From contig JAJEKV010000036.1 in NCBI GenBank assembly GCA_021234155.1, positions 13,095,426-13,159,425 on the forward strand: a stretch of 64,000 bases of DNA, written 5' to 3'. The first letter of the stretch is position 1; every line of letters starts with the position of its first letter. The stretch is from Isoetes taiwanensis (lineage: Eukaryota > Streptophyta > Lycopodiopsida > Isoetales > Isoetaceae). Shown one piece after another: positions 21,535 to 31,665 of the stretch. Made by a program: the position numbers and the translations under genes. The notes under the pieces were generated by a model that saw only the letters and a list, made by a program, of their open reading frames with translations, had not been told where the DNA came from and made no database searches.

Positions 21535-21726
21535 CAAGATCTTGTTAGAGAACCAGTGAATATTTCTGAATCTGCTGGCACACCGGAAGGTCCAACCAAG
21601 AAACTGAATCAGATGATTGCAGTGGCATCTGTTGCTGCTGCATTAGGACTATTTGCAGCCAGTCATGGCATTGGAGGAGATCCTGGCTTAAGTGAACTTG
21701 CAGAAAATGCTATCCCATATGAAGAG
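21535..21726 (+). CDS. Single exon resembling thioredoxin-like HCF164 (membrane-anchor part)
   Basis: A 64-codon open stretch bounded by an acceptor (TTTAG/CAAGATC) and a donor (GAAGAG/GTAAAT), in frame at both ends. It reads TKKLNQMIAVASVAAALGLF (a hydrophobic helix), then SELAENAIPYEE. A hydrophobic segment followed by a PYEE motif, just before the thioredoxin fold, is the layout I recall for plant HCF164. That is a thylakoid thioredoxin-like protein needed for cytochrome b6f assembly. The following exon should carry the WCEVC active site, but no such frame was noticed downstream in the window. The gene may continue across a very long intron, or this may be an orphaned or pseudogene exon. 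The family assignment comes from memory of the region. Confidence 0.45.
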
Positions 21727-22356
21727 GTAAATTATATCATTTTGGTTATTATTTGCACCATCATGCACATATTGGGGAAGGTATTATAAGATGATGCTAA
21801 AGTGAGGTTTGTAATACAGCGAAAAGGGAACAATTTCAAAGTAAAGTAGACTTAGATTGTAGGATGCTGCAAAACTCTCTTCGATTGGCTTATGAACAAG
21901 ACAAGCACGCGAGTATAACTAGGTATCAGATTGCTTGTTTATGTCAGATCCAATTCCGGCCAATATCTGGGTTTTTTATACACTATTTGGGTTCTTCGGA
22001 ATCCGTCGCATTTGAAACTAGATGGGAATTCTTGCCATAGCTGACTTGCAGGTTTTAATGTCTGGCCATGCATGCCATATCTTATTTCTTATTTAGCATT
22101 GTCAGAGATGTTCTACTGTGAACATATAGTAAGCTAGATTGCCAGTTTTTATAGATGGAGTTCTTATAAATGGTAAGCAAAAGTTGCTGATTTTGAATTC
22201 TTGTTGAAAATGCATTCTAATATCAATAAGAATTCTCATTCTCGTACAGATGAAATTCTTCATTGTAGTGCTTGTAAGAACACTGCCATTTATTTCTACA
22301 TAAGTGATTGGTATTATTGGAGCAATGCATACTATGCAACTTCTGCAAGTTTATGT

Positions 22357-22516
22357 GATGGTTTCCATCAAGGATTCTATTATTCAATTTGGCTACATGA
22401 AGACCAAAGCATAGCATCACATGTAAAAGCGCTTTTGATGGTTTCCATCAAGGATTCTATTATTCAATCTGGCTACATGAAGGCCAAAGCATAGCATCAC
22501 ATGTAAAAGCGCTTTT
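22357..22516. repeat. 80-bp tandem duplication
   Basis: 22357-22436 and 22437-22516 are almost identical, both starting GATGGTTTCCATCAAGGATT and ending AAAAGCGCTTTT. The second copy overlaps the start of the large inverted repeat. Confidence 0.9.
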
Positions 22517-23487
22517 GAAGGTCATGGAACCTTTTACATTAATTGCGTCCCTACTTTTGTTTATAAATTAAATTGGTATATCAAATTAGGAGATCTGGTA
22601 TTATACATGAAAAAGGTGTAAGCCTTGGATACATAAACAACCTCTATAGTGTACACACACACTTACACACTTACATAAACAGGCTAACTGGCGCATAAAG
22701 TTTACCTATGTTTGCTTTAGTTAGGGCCCGAAGGGCCCAGAATTTTTTTTAATATAACAATCAACACACAACTACCATTAACATTATTAATACAAACCAT
22801 TGCATTTAACACATTTAAATTAAAATCCCCCTTAAACCCCCTTTGGTTTGGGTGCATATTCACACGGGGGGTTACGTAGGGCAGCGAGAGCCCCAAAAAT
22901 ATATTCACAATACATGTACAAATTTAACACCATTAAGTACATTCTCTCAAATCTTATAGTATTTTGCAAACCTTAATATACAGTATACAAAAACTTGTAC
23001 ATGCATACCCCACAAACGAGGATCGCTATGTATGGTCCAGATTTTGGAATAAAGGGCAAATATGCCTATCCGACAGCTCTCGTTGCCCGGAGTAACCCCC
23101 CGTGTGAATATGCACCCAAACCAAAGGGGGTTTAAGGGGGATTTTAATTTAAATGTGTTAAATGCAATGGTTTGTATTAATAATGTTAATGGTAGTTGTG
23201 TGTTGATTGTTATATTAAAAAAAATTCTGGGCCCTTCGGGCCCTAACTAAAGCAAACATAGGTAAACTTTATGCGCCAGTTAGCCTGTTTATGTAAGTGT
23301 GTAAGTGTGTGTGTACACTATAGAGGTTGTTTATGTATCCAAGGCTTACACCTTTTTCATGTATAACCATGTAATACCAGATCTCCTAATTTGATATACC
23401 AATTTAATTTATAAACAAAAGTAGGGACGCAATTAATGTAAAAGGTTCCATGACCTTCAAAAGCGCTTTTACATGTGATGCTATGCT
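22488..23487. repeat. 1-kb near-perfect inverted repeat containing foldback element copy 1
   Basis: Arms 22488-22895 and 23075-23487 are reverse complements with only slight differences, including an 8-base duplication near 23366 in the right arm. The spacer is about 180 bases. Inner parts of the arms carry the foldback repeat: CCCCCGTGTGAATATGCACC, GGGGGTTTAAGGGGGATTTT, then a stretch ending in the hairpin GGGCCCTTCGGGCCC (22726-22740 on the minus strand, 23229-23243 on the plus strand). The outer parts are ordinary flanking sequence, so the inverted duplication is larger than the repeat itself. Confidence 0.9.
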
Positions 23488-23805
23488 CCTCCATTTGTGG
23501 GATTTCTAACATGTTTTGAATCTAAAGATTACATAGAGCACATTTCATATAGAGACAAAGGGTAGTTGTTAATGTTTGCTTCTCTTATTGATGTAATCTC
23601 ATTATTTAAGGGCGTTCGTATTTTATGTTGTAATAGGTTTGGAGCATGGATTTTTGATGTAGTTTTGCATTTCTATTGTTTTGGGTGCGTATGTATAGGT
23701 CATCAAGGCCTGCTTCATACGTATTACAAATCAATATTATTAACTACATTCACTTAAAACCTTAGAGTATGTCATTAAGTTTCTTATGTAGTATAGTATA
23801 TACGA

Positions 23806-24251
23806 CAACCAACATATAACTACTATACACATTAACACAAACCATTAAATCCAACACATTAAAATTAAAATCCCCCTGAAACCCCATTTGGTTCGGGTGC
23901 ATATTCACACGGGGGGTTACTCCAGGCACCGAGAGCTATCGGATGGGCATATTTCCCCTTTATTCCTCGATCTGGACCGTACATAGCGATCCTCGTTTAT
24001 GGGGTATGCCTGTACAAGTTTTTCTATACTGTATATTGAGGTTTGCAAAATACTATAAGGTTTCAGGAAATGTACTTGATGGTGTTAATTTTGTACATAT
24101 ATTGTAAGTTTTTAGGGGCTCTCGCTGCCCTACGTAACCCCCCGTGTGAATATGCACCCGAACCAAAGGGGGTTTCAAGGGGATTTTAATTTTAATGTGT
24201 TGGATTTAATGTTTTGTGTTAATGTTTATAGTATTTATATGTTGGTTGTTA
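23806..24251. repeat. Foldback element copy 2 (opposite orientation)
   Basis: Left arm 23806-23920 pairs with right arm 24134-24251. Both carry the block around GTGAATATGCACCC and the tract ending in CAACCAACATATAA or its complement. The centre, 23921-24133, is the reverse complement of the centre of copy 1 at moderate identity (CGATCCTCGTTTATGGGGTA is shared). The right arm is followed by an A-run and TTCGGGCCCACG, a decayed version of the terminal hairpin. A fragment of the left-arm end recurs at 24423-24463. Confidence 0.85.
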
Positions 24252-24422
24252 CATCAAAAAAAAATTCGGGCCCACGTGCAAGAGAGAAAATAAATGGCAT
24301 GCAATCACATAATGATATTTGTATATGTAAAAATCTATTTGCATGTATATCAATATTTTCCTTTAAAATTCTTCTGTTAGCTTTTTCTGATGTGGATTTA
24401 CTGCAGCATCAAGTTTCGATGT

Positions 24423-24463
24423 AACAACCAACATATAAATACTATAAGCATTAACACAAACCT
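24423..24463 (-). repeat. Foldback arm fragment
   Basis: Begins ACAACCAACATATAAATACT and is the inverse of about 24210-24252. It is a piece of an additional arm, suggesting repeated rearrangement of the element here. Confidence 0.7.
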
Positions 24464-24913
24464 CAAAAATTAGATATGTACAAAATATAAGATGAAAGTT
24501 GTGTAGAGATGCAGGAAATGCTTTCCTTCAGTGCAGTATGATCCCCTAGATTACCAAAAATAAGCAAAAATCTGTTCATCCTTGGGACGACAGAATAGAT
24601 AGAATATATAGAACTTCAAACTGAAAGCATTGGACATATAATTAAGATTTGTTCACAACAATAATATGTATCCGAGGCAATTATCATATTTGATAGCAAA
24701 AAATCCACGAAAAATTCATATTTGATAGCAAACCATTAAATCCAACACAAACCATATGTTCCATAGCATATAATAGCCTGAGTTCCATAGCTCTTCCAGC
24801 TCTTTGCATTGGTGTAGCTTTTGAAACAATAGGAGTGCCTGTACATTGATTGTAGCTTTGAGTCTTGCAAAATTCAGGACGAATAAAATACATGATACCA
24901 TCAATTGTGAAAG

Positions 24914-24948
<35 letters not shown>

Positions 24949-24986
24949 AAAGAAGTTTTTGCAATGTTTTTTTTTTTTTTTTTTTT
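24914..24986. repeat. Adjacent poly-A (33 nt) and poly-T (20 nt) tracts
   Basis: A run of 33 A at 24914-24946 is followed, after 20 mixed bases, by 20 T at 24967-24986. Facing tails of this kind can arise from two retroposed sequences inserted toward each other; no bodies were recognised. The tract lengths may be unreliable. Confidence 0.7.
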
Positions 24987-27030
24987 GAAGAACTGTGTCA
25001 TCAATATATTAAAAGAATGGTAATGTTACAAAGTAAGTGAGGAGGAAGGAGAACAACCCCAAAGAGACAGCGATACCTCGACACTCCACAACAAACTCAC
25101 AGAAAAACTGCAACTCTACTGCACATCTAAATATGAGTTGTAAATGCAAACATGTAAGAACTTTAGATGCAGAGGCTTACATCCAAAACAACTGGGTTTA
25201 GAGCTTCCTTTTCTACTGCAGGTGAAATGGGGCCAAAATTAGTGATAAGGAACACACTCGCATGAAACTTTTAAGCATAAAAGACCAAAAACAGAATGGC
25301 ATTCAGTACCTGTGAATCTTCAGCAATCAAATGCACCCAATGTATGCAGTTGGGCATCACATAATCGCTTCCAGACTTCCAAGCACCCTTGCGATCTTGC
25401 TTAAGCTTCTGTACAAAAATTTATACTGCCGAACTCCTTGCACTGGACCTAAAGACATGCAATGCTTTCTCCTCATGATCACCAGTGTCACAAGAGTAAA
25501 TACTTTCGCCAAATGCTTGAGTCTGCAGTTTTCCAAAACCATTCTTTGGCCTGCTTCCACTTCACCTGCGAACCTGATGCTGTGAGCTTCGGATTTGGCT
25601 CTGAACCGTTTGTTGATAGCCTAATGCTGCATTGTGGAGATCTGGACAGGAATGAGGCATAGAACTAGCCCATTTGCTCATCTGCTCCAAACTCTGCTCA
25701 AATGCCTATATCCTGCCATATATAGCTCGGCTTTTTTTTATTGCTGGTAGACTCTGGGTAATGTGTGAATCACTTTAGTTCGTTATAGACGCAGGATCTA
25801 AGCATACTGGGTGCAGGGAGTGATTCGTCGACTCCAAAAAGGGCGTGAGATTTTCCCATGGACTCTGTTGGTGCATGATAATTCGCATAGCAAGAAACTC
25901 TAAAACTATTTCTGTATATCTTCATGAACACTTTAATTTAGGTTGAAAATAACATGCACAAAAACCTAAATCACCACCATACAATTCTTTTCCTATCATA
26001 AAAAATCCACGGCTAAGAAAGGGATGCGCTCTAGAAATACTCTTTCGTACATTCACACGAATACATCAACAAAATCATAGTAAAACCATAATAAAAAGCG
26101 TATAAAAATCATAAAGGTAACCCCCTGTTATAATGCTAGATATTCCAAACTTATGGGCGCATGCTCATAAACGAGGATGGAGAACTACAATCACAACTCA
26201 AGAATATGTGTATCCAACAATTCTTAATGACTAAACTCCTTAATTTCTCTAACATGAAATATGACATCTAATCGTCCACTATATGTGCTTTTACAAATGT
26301 CTACAGTGGTGGCGCTAATATCTTCATTCGAGATGTTCTTGACCAGCGCACCCATCTAGATCCACCATAAACACATTGCTATGTGGATATTCATTAGTAG
26401 GCTTATTATTATCAAATATTTTCCCTCAAAAAGCCTTTAGAGTGGGTTTTTTTTTCTTATCATGCAGAGTAACGAGCTTAATGTACTCTCTTTTGTATTG
26501 AGTCTCAATAGACATCTTGGTCTCCCTGTAGAATAAATAAAAAATAATCTAATTTAATTCAATTTTCTCTAATGGTTATTCGATAATATTAAGACCACCA
26601 AGGGGCATGGGATGATAGAATGAACAAGGGCATGGAGCCTAAATCAGGCTAGGGGAACAAGGGGAACAAAGCGGGCTCAGAAAGGTGGAAAATGATGGAA
26701 CGATTGGGATGGTTTTTTCTAAATAACTTTTTGACAGCCTTAGTAAGGCACATGGCCAGACTCATGGCATACTCGTACATATATATAACTGAAAACGTGG
26801 GGTAATATCCACAAAATCTTGGAGTAGTTGTGAATATTCCCCAAGAAAAATGCATTTACCAACCAATCTCGCTAAACAAAGGCTTTGCCCATAAAATATC
26901 CTATTTTATATGACTAGTCCTTCTTTGCTTTTAGGTTGTAATGGATGCTTGAAGAACCATTAACATCTTCAAGGTAGATACATCACTGGATTGATGAGCT
27001 TGGTCCAAAAATCACAATGGCATAACATGA
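24987..27030. other. Intergenic stretch with repeat R copy 2
   Basis: No convincing gene. 26026-26137 is a minus-strand part-copy of repeat R (GCGTATAAAAATCATAAAGG, ending CCCCCTGTTATAATGCT). A minus-strand frame at about 25357-25560 is open over 67 codons, but I could not relate it to any family. Confidence 0.5.
26026..26137 (-). repeat. Dispersed repeat R, copy 2 (partial)
   Basis: Shares with 19940-20133, in inverse orientation, the CTCTAGA..ACTCTTTCGTAC block, AAAAAGCGTA and the terminal CCCCCTGTTATAATGCT. It is truncated relative to copies 1 and 3. Confidence 0.65.
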
Positions 27031-27033
27031 ACC

Positions 27034-29171
27034 CTACACCTCTGTCATTCTTTTTGTAATGGGCATGGACACACTTCTTTGGATGTTGGGTGTAGGTGGG
27101 GCTGGTAGTAAAGGAAATAAAGGCATGAAACTTGCACCATCATATGGAGCCATCTGTTGAGGCATAGTGACAGCAACATCAATATCTTCTGGTAGGCCTC
27201 TATGCCTCCCTAGTAGCATCACCACGACCATGAGTAGTTTTCCAAGAACATTGAACTTCCCAGAAAGGCTCCACGGCTTGTCAACACAAGATTGATCCAT
27301 TCGGTTCAAGTTGCAACTGTATCCTACTGATAATCCAACATTCCCATAGCCACTGCATAGGTAGTAAAAACTGTCAACCAAAAAAAAAATTGGTTCCATC
27401 ACATAAGCACATGCAAGTAGGTGAAACAAAAACTTGCCTTATGACCTCGAATATGATATTGAAGACTGAGAAGTTAAGGGGGTCTTCAAGAATCCTCTTG
27501 CTTAAGCAAATGCAGATCAAGAATATGGCAGCAAAGACAAGGGCCGAATCGCGAGCAAGGAGCTTGCGGCTTTGCATCAACACTTGCTCATATTGTGTTT
27601 TGTTTTTGGCATGTGGTTTCAGATTTTGCTTAACTATGGTGTTCTGCCTGGATAGATATACAGGATAGACTGAGACATACCTGCAAAGTGGAACTTCTAT
27701 TTAGATTACGAAAGAATAGGCGCATTTTTAAGGTCCCAAGTGTCTCAACTGGTGTATTTCTAAGGTTTTAATTGGTCTATGAGAAGCACACACCACACCA
27801 ATGTTATATGCTAAATACTAGATTTGCACTTTAGAAAAGAACTAAAAGAAGAGAAAAAAAAGTGAGGATTGTAGGGGTTTTTATAAAAAAAACTTACATA
27901 AGAGACACAAAGAGGACGAGCATGGGTGGAGATAGATCTGCCAGATTGACCACAGTAGCACCAGAAGATCTTGTAGAAACAGACTGAAAAATTCCTGCTA
28001 CAGATACATGGAATGGTGACAGGCCTTGGAGCGTTTTGGAGTGGCAATCCAAAACAAAAAAGAAAAAACACTGCACCGCATTGAACGCCAGAATGGTGTA
28101 GACGATCCACAGAGTTTGAGCCTTTGGAAAAAGATGCGTGTAAATTTTCCGAGGACTGGAGAGCAGATAATGGTATGCGGATTTAGTCTTGCCCTTCGAA
28201 TAGCGATGAAGAATCCAAATTGTGGCTCTTAAACAGGGCGCAAACATGGTGTTTCCCATCAAAATTAACAGAGAACACCACAGCAGAAGAGCCCAATTCT
28301 GCCGAAAAGGAACCAGATTTTCGTCCACCGGAGTAAGGCCCGCATTCGCAAACATGGCTACTGCCGTGAAGAAGGAAAAAAAAAAGGGATTGATGCGTTT
28401 CAATCCCAAAATCCGGAGATTTGACGGGCTCCCCTGAATGCATATCACAAGTACCAGAAAACCCACAATTTGGATCGAAATAAAATACACCAGAACCACC
28501 CTGCTCAGCAGAACCGATGCATCGTGCTCTAAATACAGCCTCTGCACCGGATCGGATTCATCCGGCAGCACATGCTCCTGAATCTCTTTTCTCATCCTCT
28601 GCTGCTTCAATTTCTTCAGCAGCCTTCTTCCCCAAATTTTCTTCCCAATCCTTGCCACCCAAAAATCGGTCTTTTCCTTCAAATCTTGCATTACGCCCTG
28701 CTTCTGATCCGAACCCTCTTCCCCATCTGCAAAAAAATGCCTGAATTCCGCTTCGAGCTTCAAAATCTGGCAATGGAAAACATAGCGCCGGACATAGAGA
28801 GGCACCAAAGAAGTAAAAATCTGGCTACCCAAGAGCATGAGCACCATGGCGAGGATTGACTCCGACGGACTCAGCCATTCAGGATTAATGCTTAGAACCC
28901 CTGTGGCTGTGCTAATAGAAACGGAATTAAAAAGCGCATCTATGTAGCTGATTGTTTGATTTTCTCGTTTTGGAGAAAACTGAAGAATCAGGGAGCCGAT
29001 TAAACAGAGGATTACGAAGTACAGAAGATGAAGGCGGTAGTAAGTGAAATGCTTAGAGCCCCAAAACTGGATGGATGTTTGGGAATCTGCCGACACAGAA
29101 TTCTGAAGATCAGAATTCTGAAGATCTGAACAGAATTTTGAAGAATTCGGATCCGACATGCCCAAGATCAT
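27034..29171 (-). CDS. HKT: HKT/TRK-family Na+/K+ transporter, three exons, 611 aa
   Basis: Exons on the minus strand: 29171-27898, 27680-27438 and 27352-27034. They sum to 1,836 bases (612 codons with TAG). The first in-frame ATG is at 29171. HKT proteins are plasma-membrane cation carriers with four membrane-pore-membrane repeats. Pore loops seen are SISTATGVLS, FANAGLTPV, STRSSGATVV and ISGYGNVGLS. Each has glycine at the filter position, a pattern linked in known plant HKTs to K+ permeability (group II), whereas Ser in the first loop is linked to Na+ selectivity. A charged cytosolic loop lies between repeats one and two. MYVSVYPV and GRHRGLP recall fungal TRK proteins rather than angiosperm HKTs. 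The C-terminus runs about 50 residues past the usual end, ending RSVSMPITKRMTEV. At 611 aa it is longer than most plant HKTs (about 500-550). No frameshift or missing domain is visible, so the gene is probably functional. Confidence 0.92.
27353..27437 (-). other. HKT intron 2 (GC-AG, 85 bp)
   Basis: The donor reads AAG/GCAAGT at 27437 and the acceptor CTATGCAG/TGG at 27353. Only this junction restores the fourth filter, EVIS-GYGNVG, in frame; the nearby GT donor and the upstream AG acceptor both shift the frame. The donor fits the consensus of plant GC-AG introns. Confidence 0.85.
27681..27897 (-). other. HKT intron 1 (GT-AG, 217 bp)
   Basis: Donor AT/GTAAGT at 27897 and acceptor TTTGCAG/G at 27681. 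The intron splits the Met codon of LFVSLM/YVSVYP, just after the third pore region, where other plant HKT genes are also interrupted. Confidence 0.9.
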
Positions 29172-29714
29172 CCTTTTCGACACCTCAAAGGAAAATTAAT
29201 TAATAATTTTGCATTGGCCTAGCATTTTATAGTTTTGTCGGCTCGGCACTCTTTTTACACCCATATTTTCAGAGTGTCACATTCTCACATTTTGGTCACA
29301 TGCTGGTCCTTTTTTTTTTTTTGGACTATAAAATTCAATTCGAATTTTTTTTTTTGCACTATTGCAATTGCACCTTAATCTTGGACACGTTTATTGTTTC
29401 GTATTTCTTCGCACTACTTGGTCCAATAATTTAATGCCCCACCAAATTCCTTCTTTTCTCGGCATTTACAATATACTTATAAGGGCATTATAAAGGTTTA
29501 CCATGAGGGAAAGGTGGAAAGAACACTAGAACATGGAGTGAAATGGAATAGAATAAAATTTTTAACATCAATGAAGACCAAATGGTCATGACAACTGAAA
29601 ACACATGTTGACCATCGGTCGAAGAAGAAGAGAGCAAACTCTAACGGCGTACCTTTCACATAATGGATCAGCGAGTAAACGGAAGCAGCAGCTTAAGCCA
29701 TTAGGTGTAGGCAT
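29172..29714. other. Upstream region of the HKT gene
   Basis: AT-rich sequence with T-runs at about 29311 and 29347. This is the likely promoter side of the HKT gene. No clear TATA box at a standard distance could be assigned, and no other gene is visible. Confidence 0.4.
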
Positions 29715-29811
29715 TGTGACGTTCCTAACTGACATGCCCTTAACCAACTGGGCAAAACCGTCTAGACGTTTATGAGCAGTTGCTTCTACCCATTTATGCC
29801 GGTGTCTCGGG
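29715..29811 (-). repeat. TRIM-type LTR fragment
   Basis: About 97 bases matching the terminal repeat at 63155-63252: GACATGCCCTTAACCAACTG, TAGACGTTTATGAG, CTTCTACCCATTTATGCCGG and TGTCTCGGG in order. No second terminal repeat or primer site was found nearby, so it is a solo LTR or fragment. Confidence 0.65.
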
Positions 29812-31059
29812 AATTCCCCACAGGCACATTCAAGGTTCGAATACTCGAGCGGTCTACCATGGACCCGTTACAGGCGCAATGAGAATGGCTAATTGTTTCT
29901 ATTTGACCCGAAATCAATCTAGCCACAAGCAGGTTGGAGCTATAACAGGCCTTCGAGGACTGAACCCACATACGTTAATGCCTCACCATATTCCTTTCTT
30001 GGCCGCTTATATAATATACTTACTCATAAGTGCATTATAAAGTATATACTTTGCATGTACTTGGAACTGAAATTTTATAAAACTAATATTGCATCTTTGC
30101 ACATTGTATATAATGTTGCCATTCTTTTCAATTCTTGGAAAAATCACCAAAATGCCCCTAAAATAGGATAAGGTAAGAATTTTAATGTACACGGAGACCG
30201 ATTGGCCATGGGACCGAAACAACAGAAGGGGCATGAAAACCCAAATACGATGCTCGGCTAAAATGGTCTTAACTTCTTTGTGGCTGATCAAACTAAAAAG
30301 TGGCCTTCAGAAAACTTATAGATAGAATCAGCTAAATTAGAATCTTTAAGTTATAGTGTTTTAAATGAGTGTTTTAAAAAACAACTCAAGAGAGCATAAT
30401 GTGTGAATGTCAACTCTAATATATATGAGTTCGATCTTATAGGAAAGATCTTAGCATGACCTACAATTTTTATGAAGACTGCTTTTGCATTTGATCAGCC
30501 ACAAAGGCAAAACAACATTTTCGTGATTCTTGCAAAACATAGGAAAATCTTGGTAATTTTTCCTTCTTTCCGCCTAGTCCAAATATAGGTAAATGAATTT
30601 TATGTCGAAGGCTCGAGATACATAACTCTTGCCAACTACATTAATATCTAGGTCGCCTAATATGTTTTAAACAATTACACTTGGCTGGCAAAAGGACATA
30701 CTAGACAGAGGTAACTAAATTATTAAAAGTCGCCACACCTAACTGAATTTTAAGTCATGCATCTAGAGTATTCAATTTGACATAAGTACAACTGTCACTT
30801 GCGCCCTACTTCATGCAGCTCATTGTTAGGTGAACTAAAATGCCATAATGGCATTTACAAATAGCTAAAGCTCATCTTGTACATGAGAGTGTCTATTTGC
30901 TATATAGTCATGCAACATTTACTCAATAATAATGGAATTCTTTATCCAAAAAATAAATAAATATAAAATTAGTTAGGGGAGGGTCGCCCGTCACCGCGTT
31001 TCGCTTGCAGACGAGGTCGCAGGTGACCCGATATCCTCATGCACCTCTTCACACCAACG
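29812..31059. other. Intergenic stretch, nothing recognised
   Basis: AT-rich sequence. A short GGTTCGAATAC resembles a tRNA B-box, but no tRNA fold or A-box at a suitable distance was seen. Confidence 0.45.
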
Positions 31060-31240
31060 CAGTCCACATGGTCTCTCTTCATTGTACTTTGGTGCAGTTC
31101 GTCTAGCTGGAGTCTTCTGCCCTCGAAAACCCTTCGGGGCGGGGTTTTTTAATCTTGACAATAGAACGCTTGCTGCTCTCTTTTTGTTTGGGTCCCATAG
31201 GCCAATTGGTCTATGTGGATGATAAAAAAATCTATTCTTC
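31060..31240 (+). repeat. 5'-truncated LINE 3' end
   Basis: Matches the last part of the LINE at 53.2-57.9 kb. It has CCCTCGAAAACCCTTCGGGG before GGGGTTTTTTAATC, then GCTTGCTGCTCTCTTTTTGT, TTGGGTCCCATAGGCCAATT and a short TCTATTC tail. 5' truncation and retention of the 3' hairpin are usual for LINE copies. The left edge is uncertain. Confidence 0.75.
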
Positions 31241-31665
31241 TGCCGACTAGAATGTAGCTTCTGAATGAATAATGTCTTAAATTTGAAGGTTTTCAGTTTA
31301 CAAGAACCATGGATGATAAGTTAATAACCGTATTTTTTTTCCCATAGAGTGGTTCATATATAAGCATTGAGCATTAGCTTATGCCATGGTGGTATAGATG
31401 AGACTATAAACATTGCCACTTTGTCAAACAGTTGCATCTTATACAGTGAGCCAACATCCGGACCAAAATCCCTTTGACATTTTTGATGGGCGTTTGAACA
31501 ACCTTCTGTGCTTTGATCCTTCTTCCTCTGGAATGCCCCATAGTAATGTTGAACTTATCATTCATCACACATCTCATAAAAAGCATTTTGTGTGCTAAGC
31601 CAAGACAGTGGCAACCACCACCTAGCTTAATATTTGAAAAACTAAGACTATAACTTGCCTACTTA

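Noticed and set aside
23229-23243. GGGCCCTTCGGGCCC as a bacterial-style terminator
   Set aside because: The context is plant nuclear DNA and the hairpin recurs at repeat ends, so it is described as a repeat feature.
22717-24424. Repeated small frames as conserved genes
   Set aside because: They are parts of foldback arms; openness across three related repeats is not enough to call genes.
25357-25680. Open minus-strand frame reading GQRMVLENCRLKHLAKVF
   Set aside because: Only 67 codons, no recognised family and no clear splice context; it could be chance.
29740-29760. Reverse complement of CCTTAACCAACTGGGC as a tRNA A-box of a SINE
   Set aside because: No B-box follows on that strand, and the matching copy at 63.2-63.8 kb has direct repeats and a primer site, which fits a TRIM better.
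29834-29846. GGTTCGAATAC as a tRNA or SINE B-box
   Set aside because: No cloverleaf and no A-box at the right distance on the same strand.
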